DNA of 64,000 bases from Micromonospora cathayae. GTDB taxonomy: Bacteria; Actinomycetota; Actinomycetes; Mycobacteriales; Micromonosporaceae. Under the pieces are notes generated by a model, which did no database searches, was not told where the DNA came from, and saw only the letters and a list, made by a program, of their open reading frames with translations. The DNA lies in the NCBI RefSeq assembly GCF_028993575.1, contig NZ_CP118615.1, positions 5,113,001 through 5,177,000 on the forward strand, in the 5' to 3' direction. Position numbers and translations under genes: made by a program. Positions within the stretch are counted from its first letter, which is position 1. Each line of letters begins with the position of its first letter. Shown piece by piece: positions 24,946 through 33,063 of the stretch.

Positions 24946-26014
24946 CGGTCCGGCCGCCGGGCCAGGACCGGGCACCGATCCGGCGGGCGGCGGCCAGGCT
25001 GGCCCACGAGGTCAGCGCGACCAGCCCGGCGTCGTCCAGCCCACCGGCCCGGACCTGGGCGACCAGCGAGTCGTCCACCTGGTACGAGGCCATCGCGGTG
25101 AGCAGGGCCAGGGTGGCCGCCGGCCGGTCGGCCTCGGGCAGCGTGGCGACCAGCGGCCGGACCCAGGCCCGGCTCGGTCCGGTCGGCTGGCCGTCCCACC
25201 GGTCCAGTTCGGCCTCGACCAGGGCGCGTACCGGCGCGCCCAGCACCCGGGCCCCGGCCCGGTCGATGGTGGCGTACGCCCGGGCGAAGCCGTCCGCCAG
25301 CGACGCGTTCCCCCGGGCCCAGTCCAGATCGCCGGGGGCGGGGGTGGCCGGCGGCAGCCGGTCGGCGGCCGCGCCGGGCGGCCGGACCAGGGCGACGGTG
25401 TGCCGGACGGTCAGCCGCAGCAGCTTCAGCAGCCAGGCCCGGACGGTGGGCGGCGCGAACGACGGCAGCGGGGAGTCGGTGAGGAAGATGTTCACCATCC
25501 GGTTGATGTAGTGGAAGGTGACCACCACACCGACGAGTTCCGGGGTGTGTTCCGGCGGGAAGGGCGGGTCACCGGCCGGGTCGCGGTCGGGTACCCGCCG
25601 CGCCCACCGGGTCAGCTCCCGCACCACCGGGTCGGTGACCGCGTCGGCCCGGCCGGTGGTGACCGCCGCCGCCTCCCCGGCTCCGGCCAGGGCGTGCAGG
25701 GCCGAGCCGTGCACCTCCACGCAGTAGGGGCAGCTGTTGGCGAGCGACACCGCCGCCGCGACCGCCTCCTTGGCGGCCCGGTCGACCCGCCCGCCGGCCA
25801 CCAGCGACTCCCGCAGCATCACCCAGCAGGCGGCGAGCAGGGCGGGATCGGGCGAGTGCAGGACGACCGGCGGGGCGAGCACGCCGAACTCCCCCTCGAC
25901 CTGCCGGTAGATCTCGGCCACCGGCCCCCGGGCGGCGCCGGGACGGACCGGGGTCACGTGCCGGACGTCGACCAGTGACCGGCGGACCGCCGTTCTGAGC
26001 AACCAGGATCGCAC
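24902..26014 (-). CDS. AhpD/carboxymuconolactone decarboxylase-like protein, copy 2
   Basis: A 370-residue paralogue of the protein at 22521-23621, with CPYCVEVHGSA (Cys95, Cys98, His102), the linker GVVVTFHYINRMVNIFL (GVVVSFHYLTRMVNVFL in copy 1) and the same C-terminal half (LALLTAMASYQVDDSLV). Start GTG 26014 has GAGGGAG upstream, mirroring copy 1. The thiol pair suggests peroxide, disulfide or thiol chemistry, possibly protective in an enediyne producer, but AhpD-fold proteins also catalyse decarboxylations, so this is open. Its end runs 44 bp into the end of the SDR gene on the other strand. Confidence 0.78.
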   Translation of the reverse strand: MRSWLLRTAVRRSLVDVRHVTPVRPGAARGPVAEIYRQVEGEFGVLAPPVVLHSPDPALLAACWVMLRESLVAGGRVDRAAKEAVAAAVSLANSCPYCVEVHGSALHALAGAGEAAAVTTGRADAVTDPVVRELTRWARRVPDRDPAGDPPFPPEHTPELVGVVVTFHYINRMVNIFLTDSPLPSFAPPTVRAWLLKLLRLTVRHTVALVRPPGAAADRLPPATPAPGDLDWARGNASLADGFARAYATIDRAGARVLGAPVRALVEAELDRWDGQPTGPSRAWVRPLVATLPEADRPAATLALLTAMASYQVDDSLVAQVRAGGLDDAGLVALTSWASLAAARRIGARSWPGGRTVTPPEQPLAPPAAG

Positions 26015-26107
26015 GCTCCACTCCCTCGTGTCGGACGAACGCAGACCGAACCAATCATTCATTCGAAGAACGTCGATCTATACCGGGATGATCCCTAGAA
26101 TGACCCA

Positions 26108-26611
26108 ATGCACTACCGTCTGAGCTCGGTACAGGCCTGTTCGATCGCCCGCGCCCTCGACGTCATCGGTGAACGGTGGACGCTGCTCATCGTCCGGGAC
26201 GCGCTGCTGGGAATCACCCGCTTCGACGGCTTCCTGCGCAGTCTCGGCATCTCCCGCAACATCCTCGCCGACCGGTTGAACACCCTGGTCGGAGCCGGGG
26301 TCCTCGACCGGGTGCCCTACCAGGACCGGCCCCTGCGGCACGAGTACCACCTCACCGACCGGGGCCGCGAACTCGTCCCGGTGGTGCTGGCCCTGATGCA
26401 GTGGGGCGACCGGCACCTCGCCGGCTCGGCCGGGCCGCCGCGCCTCGCCGAACACGAGGACTGCGGCGGCCCGGCCCGCGCCGAGGTGACCTGCGCCGAC
26501 TGCGCGCGGCCGCTGGCGCCGACCGAGGTGACCACCCGGTTCTCGCCCCGGTACCTCGCCGCGAAGCGGCTGGCGGCGGCCACCGACCGGCCCGCCGGCC
26601 CGCCCGACTGA
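26108..26611 (+). CDS. HxlR family transcriptional regulator
   Basis: A 167-residue winged-helix regulator. CSIARALDVIGERWTLLIVR and LGISRNILADRLNTLVGAGV are the HxlR signature, followed by HEYHLTDRGRELVPVV. The N-terminal cysteine (residue 11) sits where redox-sensing HxlR proteins such as HypR have theirs. A C-terminal extension contains EDCGG and CADC, a possible small metal knuckle. It is divergent from AhpD copy 2, with 93 bp between the starts, so it probably controls that gene and perhaps the cluster. I recall an HxlR-type protein (SgcE1) in the C-1027 core. Confidence 0.88.
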   Translation: MHYRLSSVQACSIARALDVIGERWTLLIVRDALLGITRFDGFLRSLGISRNILADRLNTLVGAGVLDRVPYQDRPLRHEYHLTDRGRELVPVVLALMQWGDRHLAGSAGPPRLAEHEDCGGPARAEVTCADCARPLAPTEVTTRFSPRYLAAKRLAAATDRPAGPPD

Positions 26612-26714
26612 CCCCCGGCCCGCCGGCTGGTCCCCGGCACCGCCGACCGGCCGTCGCCGGGTGCGCCGACCGGCCGCGTCCACGGTGGGTCGTCCCCGCC
26701 GGTGGGCCGGCCGG

Positions 26715-28370
26715 TCAGCGCCGGGTGGAGCCGGTGACCAGCGGAAGCACGCCACGGCGGCCGGCGGTCGAACCGTCCGGTGCGGGTGCCCCGTACCGGA
26801 CCGCCACCCCGCGCTCCTGCGCGGCCCGGACGATCCCCGGCACCGCCCGCTCGGCGAGCGCGGCGATCGTCATCGCCGGGTTCACGGTCAACGCGCCCGG
26901 CACGGCGGAGCCGTCGGTGACGAAGATCCCCGGGTGGTCGCGCAGCTCGTGCCGGTCGTCCAGCGCCGAGGTCGCCGGGTCGTCCCCGATCCGGCAGGAG
27001 GCCAGCGGGTGCACCGTGTACGCGCCGACCACCTCGTTGGTCCACGGCATCACCCGGGACAGGCCGTCACGTTCCAGGATGTCCTTCACCGCGGCGTCGG
27101 ACTCCGCCCAGCCGTGCAGGGTGTTCTTCGTCGGCGTGTAGCTCAGCGCGCCCCGGCCCAGCATCTGCTGCGACAGCCGCATCGAGTTGCCGGTCTCCGG
27201 CGGCGGGCCGAAGACGCCCTCGTTGTCGTCCTCGCTCATGGTGAAGACGGTCAGCCAGGACCGCCAGCGCCGCAGCAGCTCCTTCTTCTCCCGGCCGAAC
27301 CAGGTCGGCCCGACGGCGTCCGGCACCTGGGCCAGGATGGTGCCGAAGCCCGGCGGGAAGTAGAGCTGCTCCAGCGAGAAGCGGCTGTACTCCGGCAGCG
27401 AGCCGTCGAGCTGGTCCCAGGTCGCCACGCAGGGCCCCTTGCCGATCTGGTACGCCTCGTACGGCACCCCGTCGGGGCGGGACAGGCCGAGCACGTCCCG
27501 GATCCGGTCCTCGTCGAAGATCGCCGTGTTCAGCCGCTCGCCGTTGCCGGAGAAGTACCGGCCGACCGCGTGCGGCATGGTGCCGAGGTGCGGCTCCGAC
27601 CGTTGCAGGATCACCGGGGTGGCGCCCGCGCCGGCCGCCATGATGACGATCTTGGCGTCGATGGTGCCGGTGGAGACGTGCACCCGGTAGTCCACCTCGT
27701 CGACGATGCTGTAGTGCACCCGGTAGCCGCCGTCGTCGGTCCGGGTCAGGTGCTGCACCTCGTGCAGCGGACGGATCTCGGCGCCGTGCGCCACCGCCGC
27801 CGGCAGGTAGTTGAGCAGCAGCGACCGCTTCGCGTCGAACCGGCAACCGGACATCATCCAGTTGCAGTTGGTGCACTTGTCGTGGTCGATCGCCACCGGC
27901 ACCGGGTTGGCGGTCCGCCCGGCGTGGTCGCAGGCCGCCCCGAACAGGCCACCGGCGAACGGCACGTCGTCCCAGGTCTGCTGGCTGACCGGCAGCGCCT
28001 CGGCGACCCGGTCGTACCACGGGTCCAGGGCGTCCCGGTCGATCGCCGCCGGCCACATCCGCCGGCCGATCGAGCCGTGCCGTTCGAAGACGAACCGGGG
28101 CGCGCGCGGCATGGCGGCGAAGTAGACGACGCTGCCGCCACCGACACAGTTGCCGCTGAGCACGCTCATGCCATCGCCGATGACGAAGTCGAAGACCCGG
28201 GTCGTCGACGAGCCGAACTTGAAGTCCTGGTCGAACTCGGGCCCGGACAGCCACGGCCCCCGCTCCAGCACCACCACCTTCGCGCCGCCGGCGGCCAGGT
28301 GGTACGCGGTGATGGCGCCGCCGAAGCCGCTGCCGATGACGAGGACGTCGGTACTTTCGGTACGGCTCAT
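26715..28370 (-). CDS. GMC-type FAD oxidoreductase (E9-type, cholesterol oxidase-like)
   Basis: A 551-residue flavoprotein of the GMC family. VLVIGSGFGGAITAYHLAAG at residues 9-28 is the FAD-binding start, and NCVGGGSVVYFAAMPRAP follows. CTNCNWMMSGCRFDAKRS is a cysteine-bearing loop typical of this subfamily. The C-terminus has HPLASCRIGDDP and HPGIFVTDGSAVPGALTVNP, the FAD pyrophosphate/active-site region, whose catalytic-type His-Pro is present. ATG 28370 has GGGAG upstream and overlaps the DUF5987 stop by 4 bp. C-1027- and neocarzinostatin-type cores contain a GMC-size oxidoreductase (E9) beside a ~190-residue E8, the same pairing as here. The reaction in enediyne biosynthesis is not established by this sequence. 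Confidence 0.87.
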   Translation of the reverse strand: MSRTESTDVLVIGSGFGGAITAYHLAAGGAKVVVLERGPWLSGPEFDQDFKFGSSTTRVFDFVIGDGMSVLSGNCVGGGSVVYFAAMPRAPRFVFERHGSIGRRMWPAAIDRDALDPWYDRVAEALPVSQQTWDDVPFAGGLFGAACDHAGRTANPVPVAIDHDKCTNCNWMMSGCRFDAKRSLLLNYLPAAVAHGAEIRPLHEVQHLTRTDDGGYRVHYSIVDEVDYRVHVSTGTIDAKIVIMAAGAGATPVILQRSEPHLGTMPHAVGRYFSGNGERLNTAIFDEDRIRDVLGLSRPDGVPYEAYQIGKGPCVATWDQLDGSLPEYSRFSLEQLYFPPGFGTILAQVPDAVGPTWFGREKKELLRRWRSWLTVFTMSEDDNEGVFGPPPETGNSMRLSQQMLGRGALSYTPTKNTLHGWAESDAAVKDILERDGLSRVMPWTNEVVGAYTVHPLASCRIGDDPATSALDDRHELRDHPGIFVTDGSAVPGALTVNPAMTIAALAERAVPGIVRAAQERGVAVRYGAPAPDGSTAGRRGVLPLVTGSTRR

Positions 28371-28936
28371 GCCGGGCTCCCGGAGGGGGTCGTGTCGGGG
28401 TGCGGGCGGGCCAGCACCCGGCCGTACGAGTAGGAGGGGAAGCGCCACAGACCGTCGCTGTCCGGGCCGAAGTAGCCCATCGTGGTCAGACCGGGGTGGC
28501 CGGCGGCGAGGGCGTCCACGGTGTGCAGGTGGGAGGCGGCGTCGAAGGCGATCGTGTTGAACATCGCCAGGCTCACCCACGCCTCCCGCTCGGGATGGTC
28601 GGCCGCGACCAGCTCCCGGACCAGCGCCACCCGGTGGTCGTAGTCGAGGGACACGAACGGCGGGACGGCGTCGTCGAGCGGCAGCGAACGCTCCCCGGCG
28701 TACCGTTCGGCGTGCTCGTTGAGCCCGTCGGCCAGGGCGTCCAGGGCCGGCGCCATCCCACCCTCCTCGGTCCGGAGCACGTCGATCGCGCCGGAGGCGA
28801 CCGCGCCACCGCCGGTCGACACCCCGGCGACCGCCCGGTCGTCCGGGAAGCGCTTCTCGCCGGGCAGGATGGTGTCGGCGAAGGCCTCGAGGGTCATCGT
28901 CCGTGCCGGATCGGGCCCGGCGTCGTGGAGTTGCAC
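28367..28936 (-). CDS. DUF5987 / gluconate 2-dehydrogenase subunit 3-like protein (E8-type)
   Basis: A 189-residue helical protein. TLEAFADTILPGEKRFPDD near residues 15-33 is the typical start of the small subunit that accompanies GMC oxidoreductases. GYFGPDSDGLWRFPSYSYGR near the end matches the conserved glycine/proline tail of the family. No signal peptide is seen, unlike many subunit-3 proteins, so it should act in the cytoplasm with the GMC enzyme. GTG 28936 follows CAGGAGG. The 4-bp overlap with the next gene makes a coupled pair. Confidence 0.78.
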   Translation of the reverse strand: MQLHDAGPDPARTMTLEAFADTILPGEKRFPDDRAVAGVSTGGGAVASGAIDVLRTEEGGMAPALDALADGLNEHAERYAGERSLPLDDAVPPFVSLDYDHRVALVRELVAADHPEREAWVSLAMFNTIAFDAASHLHTVDALAAGHPGLTTMGYFGPDSDGLWRFPSYSYGRVLARPHPDTTPSGSPA

Positions 28937-29300
28937 TGGTGTGCCTCCTGTCGTGGGGGAGGAGCACTGATCGAAGAAGCCGCGGACGGCGCGGCGGCGG
29001 CAGGGGCAGCGGACACCTGGTGACGGCGGACCACCCGGTACGGGCGGTGGCCGCCCAGCCCGGTCACCGGCCGCGGCCGGGCCGTCTCATCCTCTGGCCG
29101 ACGTCGTGGCGTCGGCATCTTCTCGGTTGCTTGACCGAACCGTGCAGGTGAGAGCGGTGTGGACGGTCGAGCCATTGACCATGCGTCGACGTATCGCCCA
29201 CTGTGGACGACGGACGCAACGGCGCAACGTCGAAGAACATCCCGGACGGGTACGCCGTTAGCGTTTTCTGCGCCAGTCCCTGCCACGGATGGAGATCACC
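28937..29300. other. Divergent intergenic region, no gene seen
   Basis: 364 bp between the DUF5987/GMC pair and the plus-strand membrane protein. Short frames here lack ribosome sites and family motifs. Presumably it holds promoters for both directions, but I could not assign a convincing -35/-10 pair. Confidence 0.5.
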
Positions 29301-29891
29301 ATGTCGGCACCCACGGGGGCACGCGCCCCCGGTCTGGTGGAACGGATCAACGGCCGGCACCACCGCCTGGCCCTCCGGGTCTACCTGCTGATCGTCGTCG
29401 CGCACTGGGCCGAGCACCTGGTGCAGGCCTACCAGATCTGGGGGCTGGGCATGTCCCGGCCCGCCTCCCGGGGCGTCCTCGGCCAGTACTTCCCCTGGCT
29501 TATCACCTCGGAGTGGCTGCACTACGGGTACGCCCTGCTCATGCTGATCGGCCTGTTCCTGCTGCGACCGGGCTTCGCCGGCCGGGCCCGCACCTGGTGG
29601 ACGATCTCGCTGGCGATCCAGTTCTGGCACCACATCGAGCACGGGCTGCTGTTCATCCAGGCCCAGATCGGGATGAACTTCTTCGGCGCGGCCGTACCGA
29701 CCAGCATCGCGCAGCTGTTCTTCGGCCGGGTCGAGCTGCACCTGTTCTACAACTCGGTGGTGTTCATCCCGATGGTCATCGCGATGTACTTCCACCTGCG
29801 GCCGAACGCCGCCGAGCAGGCCCGGACGACCTGCGCCTGCGCGCCGGTCACCAGCGCCCGCCGGTCGGTCTCCACGCCCTCGCCGGCCTGA
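29301..29891 (+). CDS. Histidine-rich membrane protein of unknown family
   Basis: A 196-residue protein with about four hydrophobic helices. Histidines fall at membrane edges in patterns suited to metal or haem binding: AHWAEHLVQAYQIW, EWLHYGYALLM, FWHHIEHGLLFIQ and VELHLFYN/MYFHL. The start ATG 29301 is chosen over ATG 29289 because GGAG at 29291-29294 lies 6 nt before it. The stop is 1 bp before the CopC-like gene, so they are co-transcribed. I do not recognise a characterised family; a copper- or haem-linked role is inference from the histidines and the CopC neighbour. Confidence 0.65.
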   Translation: MSAPTGARAPGLVERINGRHHRLALRVYLLIVVAHWAEHLVQAYQIWGLGMSRPASRGVLGQYFPWLITSEWLHYGYALLMLIGLFLLRPGFAGRARTWWTISLAIQFWHHIEHGLLFIQAQIGMNFFGAAVPTSIAQLFFGRVELHLFYNSVVFIPMVIAMYFHLRPNAAEQARTTCACAPVTSARRSVSTPSPA

Positions 29892-29892
29892 C

Positions 29893-30534
29893 GTGCTCCA
29901 CGTGATCGGCCGTCGGGTCGCCGTGGTGGCCCTGGTCGCGGTCGTCGCCTCCCCCGCCAGCGCGGCGGGGGCGGCGGCCGGGGCCGAGCTCACCGCCAGC
30001 AGCCCGGCGGCCCAGGCCGTGCTGACCACCGTGCCCCGGGAGGTCACCCTGACCTTCTCGGCCACCCCGGACACCGACCGTTCGCACGTCGCCGTGGTCG
30101 ACGAACGGGGCCAGCGGGTCAGCTCCGCCGACGAGCCGGGCCGGCGGGGGAACACCCTGACCCAGTCCTTCTCGGCCGACGGATCGGGCGTCTTCACGAT
30201 CGTCTACCACGTGGCGTTCGACGACGGCACCGAACTCGACGGGTGGCAACGCTTCAGCGTGGGCACGGGCCGTCCACCACCGCCACCGAGCCAGGCCGAA
30301 CGCGAGGCGAACACCGACCTCGTCACCGGTCACCAGCACGGCGTCGACCCGATCAGCGCGGTGCTGCTGGTCGTCAACGGGCTGGTGATCGCCGGGGTCG
30401 TGGTGATGCTGCGGCTGACCCGGCCGTCGGCGGACACCGACGCCGGCCGGCCACCACGGCTGTTCCGGATGCCGGCCGGCTGGAACGACGAGGACCCACC
30501 GGGTCCGGACGGTTCACCACGAACCCGTTCCTGA
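29893..30534 (+). CDS. CopC-domain exported protein with C-terminal membrane anchor
   Basis: A 213-residue protein with a signal peptide ending near ASPASAAG, a CopC/YcnJ-type immunoglobulin-like domain (AELTASSPAAQAVLTTVPRE, then VTLTFSATPD and GVFTIVYHVAFDDGTELDGW), a proline/histidine-containing linker and a C-terminal helix (AVLLVVNGLVIAGVVVMLRL). Family members bind copper outside the membrane. The N-terminal histidine usually placed right after the signal peptide is not visible here, so copper binding may be altered. GTG 29893 follows the membrane protein stop by 1 bp. Confidence 0.75.
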   Translation: MLHVIGRRVAVVALVAVVASPASAAGAAAGAELTASSPAAQAVLTTVPREVTLTFSATPDTDRSHVAVVDERGQRVSSADEPGRRGNTLTQSFSADGSGVFTIVYHVAFDDGTELDGWQRFSVGTGRPPPPPSQAEREANTDLVTGHQHGVDPISAVLLVVNGLVIAGVVVMLRLTRPSADTDAGRPPRLFRMPAGWNDEDPPGPDGSPRTRS

Positions 30535-30567
30535 CCCTCGCCCCGATTCCTGGAGAGGACACCTCCC

Positions 30568-31371
30568 GTGACCAACCAACCCGCTGTGTACGCTGCCCTG
30601 ACCGCGGACGGCGAGCAGGTCGACCGGTTGATCGCCGACCTGCCGCCGGCGGACTGGGCGCGTCCCACGCCGGCCCCCGGCTGGACCGTCGCGCACCAGG
30701 TCGCCCACCTGGCCGCCACCTTCCGGCTGGCCGCCATGGCGGTCGCCCAGCCGGACGCGTTCACCGCGATGGCCGCGCAACTGAGCAGCGACTTCGACGC
30801 CAACGTGCGGCACGCCATGGCGGGGTACCTCGCCGAGCCGCCGGAGGTGCTGCTGCGCCGGTGGCGGGAGGAGCGGGCGGGGGCCGACCGTGCGCTGGCG
30901 TCGGTGCAGCCGCAGCACATCGTGCCGTGGCTGGTGCGTCCGTTGCCCGCCGCCGTGCTGGCCGCGGCCGGGATGATGGAGCTGTTCGGGCACGGCCAGG
31001 ACATCGCCGACGCCCTCGGCGTCAACCCCGAGCGCACCGACCGCATCCAGCACCTGGTCGGTTTCGCGGTCCGTACCTGGGACTTCGGCTACCAGGCCCG
31101 GGGCCTGGAGACGCCGGACGTGCAGCTGCGGTTCGAGCTGACCGCGCCGTCGGGGGCACTGTGGACGTTCGGCCCGGAGGACTCCGCGGAGCGGGTCAGC
31201 GGGCCGGCGGTGGACTTCTGCCTGCTGGTCACCCGCCGCCGGCACCGCGCCGACCTCGCCCTCACGGCGGTGGGCGCGGAGGCGGACCGCTGGCTCGACA
31301 TCGCCCAGGCGTACCGGGGGCCGGCCGGACCGGGACGCACGCCCGGCCAGTTCACCGCGTTGTCGCGCTGA
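30568..31371 (+). CDS. TIGR03084-type metal-binding protein (DinB/maleylpyruvate isomerase fold)
   Basis: A 267-residue protein with the DinB-like N-terminal four-helix domain: LIADLPPADWARPTPAPGWT and VAHQVAHLAATFRLA provide the metal histidines. A second region has GHGQDIADALGV, whose His completes a His3 site, and a C-terminal domain with SGPAVDFCLLVTRRRH. This arrangement matches the TIGR03084 family, often annotated as mycothiol-dependent isomerase-like. GTG 30568 follows GGAGAGGA. At 267 residues it is close in length to the unassigned E11 core protein of 9-membered enediyne clusters as I recall it; homology is not shown here. Confidence 0.75.
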   Translation: MTNQPAVYAALTADGEQVDRLIADLPPADWARPTPAPGWTVAHQVAHLAATFRLAAMAVAQPDAFTAMAAQLSSDFDANVRHAMAGYLAEPPEVLLRRWREERAGADRALASVQPQHIVPWLVRPLPAAVLAAAGMMELFGHGQDIADALGVNPERTDRIQHLVGFAVRTWDFGYQARGLETPDVQLRFELTAPSGALWTFGPEDSAERVSGPAVDFCLLVTRRRHRADLALTAVGAEADRWLDIAQAYRGPAGPGRTPGQFTALSR

Positions 31372-31400
31372 CCGTACCCGGACCGGCCTCTCGGCCGGGG

Positions 31401-31442
31401 TGACGTCCCCGAGGTGCCGCCTCTGACACCTCGGGGACGTCA
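31401..31442 (+). terminator. Hairpin terminator after the TIGR03084-type gene
   Basis: A perfect 16-bp stem (31401-31416 with 31427-31442, arm TGACGTCCCCGAGGTG) and 10-nt loop, 30 bp after the stop codon. Confidence 0.75.
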
Positions 31443-31703
31443 TGGCGCGTCCGGGCACCGACCCCGTTGTCGGTGGCGACCCACCGGACGCCAGCCGCTG
31501 CGCGCCCGGTCGGCGCGGCGACCGCTGCGCGGCCCTCGTAGCTACGACGATCCGATCGCCGAAATATCGACAGCCGTCGGTGAAATTTTTCTGCTCCGGG
31601 CGGACGGCAACGTCGAAGAGGCGCCGCCCCGCCCGGCGGTGACACGATGGGCACGGCGGCGTCCCGGGCAGGGCAGGGCACGGCAGTCGACGTCGCCACG
31701 GAC

Positions 31704-31746
31704 GACGCTGGCGGCCACCTCCGCAACGGAGGTGACCGCCAGCGTC
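31704..31746 (-). terminator. Hairpin terminator after the secreted hydrolase gene
   Basis: A 20-bp stem with one mismatch and a 3-nt loop (31704-31723 with 31727-31746), 27 bp beyond the minus-strand stop. Between this and the hairpin at 31401-31442 I see no gene, only a 12-bp palindrome TCGTAGCTACGA at 31534-31545. Confidence 0.75.
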
Positions 31747-31772
31747 GCGTCGTCAGCGGGGAAGCGTCCCCG

Positions 31773-32837
31773 TCACGGGGCGCAGTTGGCGAGTTCGGGG
31801 CGGGACGGGACCCCGCCGGCCGGCCCGAAGAAGAGCTTGACGCAGTCGAGCAGGAACTGCGGGTTCTCCTCGGGGACGAAGTGACCGGAGGCCGGGGCGA
31901 CCACCTCACGGACGTCGGTGCCGACGTTGCGGTACGACGCGGCCACCGCCGGACCGAAGACGTACTGCGCGCCCATCGCCAGGATCGGCGTGCTGACCTT
32001 GCCCGCCGCCGCGCTCGCCCGGTTGTCGGCGATGTCGGTGTCGAAGGCCCGGTAGTAGTTGTACCCGGCGGTCCGCCGGGCCGGGTCGCTGTACGCCCGG
32101 TAGTAGGTGTCCTTGTCGATCAGGTCCGGGCGGTGCGAGTTGTTGAACAGCATGCCGAGGTAGGTGCTGACGTCGTCGTTGTCCATGATCGTCTCAGGGA
32201 TCGGCGCGGGCGACGCGTTGAACAGGAAGTGCCAGCTGACACCGTAGAAGTCCTCCAGGCCGAAGCCGGACAGCGGCGCCTCGATGACCGCGATCCGGCC
32301 GACCTGCTCGGGGAACTGCACCGCGTACGGGTAGGCGATCAGCGAGCCGGAGTCGTGCGTCAGCAGGTCGACCTTGGTGTAGCCCAGCGCCCGGACGGCC
32401 TGGTTGATCCGCTTGGCGGTGGTCTTCTTGTCGTACCCGCCGCTCGGGATGGAGGACGAACCCAGGCCGGGCAGGTCCAGCGCGATCACGGTGCGGGTCT
32501 TCGCCAGCTCGGGCATCACGGTGTGCCAGGACCACCAGGTCTGCGGCCAGCCGTGCAGCAGCACCAGCGGAGCACCGGTGCCGCCCTTGACGTAGTGCAG
32601 GTACCCTCCGTCGACCCCGACCCGACCCTCGCGGAACCCGGAGCCCAGCGCGGCGGCCGAGGCCCGCTCCGGCTTGCCCCGCTCGTCCCGCTCGGCTGCC
32701 ACGCTCACCCCGGCCGCGGTGGTCAACAGAGCCAGCGCGGTGACGGCGGCGCCGGCGGCCATCCGCCAGGACCGCCGTGGCATCCGCCGCGTCCGACCCG
32801 CCGGCACCGGCGCGTCAGCCATTGTCTCGTCGGACAT
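31773..32837 (-). CDS. Exported alpha/beta hydrolase, epoxide hydrolase-like
   Basis: A 354-residue alpha/beta hydrolase with an export signal: two arginine clusters (RTRRMPRRSWRM) then a hydrophobic run ending near VSVAAER, possibly Tat-type. The catalytic core has the oxyanion motif LLHGWPQTWWSWH (residues 93-105), nucleophile loop THDSGSL with Asp162, and SGHFVPEE supplying the base histidine. An aspartate nucleophile after His and the HGWP motif point to epoxide hydrolases rather than esterases. ATG 32837 is chosen because it follows AAGG and the signal starts there. It lies about 2.8 kb from the GMC gene, so a link to the enediyne locus is possible but unproven. Confidence 0.8.
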   Translation of the reverse strand: MSDETMADAPVPAGRTRRMPRRSWRMAAGAAVTALALLTTAAGVSVAAERDERGKPERASAAALGSGFREGRVGVDGGYLHYVKGGTGAPLVLLHGWPQTWWSWHTVMPELAKTRTVIALDLPGLGSSSIPSGGYDKKTTAKRINQAVRALGYTKVDLLTHDSGSLIAYPYAVQFPEQVGRIAVIEAPLSGFGLEDFYGVSWHFLFNASPAPIPETIMDNDDVSTYLGMLFNNSHRPDLIDKDTYYRAYSDPARRTAGYNYYRAFDTDIADNRASAAAGKVSTPILAMGAQYVFGPAVAASYRNVGTDVREVVAPASGHFVPEENPQFLLDCVKLFFGPAGGVPSRPELANCAP

Positions 32838-33028
32838 GCTGTAACCCTTCTCGTCACTTCGGATCCGTGAACGGCAGCGGGCGGCCCGAAGAATCGGCGT
32901 GCGGGGTGAACGTTTCCCGTCCCGCGCCGACGAATCAGCGATACCACCCGCAGAACGCGGACCTGACAGTAGAAGAACGACCGGCGACAGTGGCTGGGCA
33001 GCCATCGAAGGCACCGGATCAGGCACCG

Positions 33029-33059
33029 AGAATAGCGGTCACGAACATTCGTCTGTCAA
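33029..33059 (-). promoter_or_regulatory. Candidate promoter for the exported hydrolase
   Basis: On the minus strand TTGACA (33059-33054) and TATTCT (33034-33029) are 19 bp apart, or 18 bp to CTATTC. It would start transcription near 33022, giving a leader of about 185 nt. Confidence 0.6.
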
Positions 33060-33063
33060 GAGT

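Noticed and set aside
22521..26014. Toxin-antitoxin or phage defence genes among the AhpD/HxlR group
   Set aside because: Sizes and motifs fit redox enzymes and a regulator, not a toxin pair. No phage, transposase, integrase or tRNA attachment site was seen in the window.
31773..32837. Assigning the hydrolase as the enediyne-cluster epoxide hydrolase (SgcF type)
   Set aside because: It carries an export signal and I see no N-terminal epoxide-hydrolase lid domain; it is also separated from the core by several genes. The link is kept only as a possibility.
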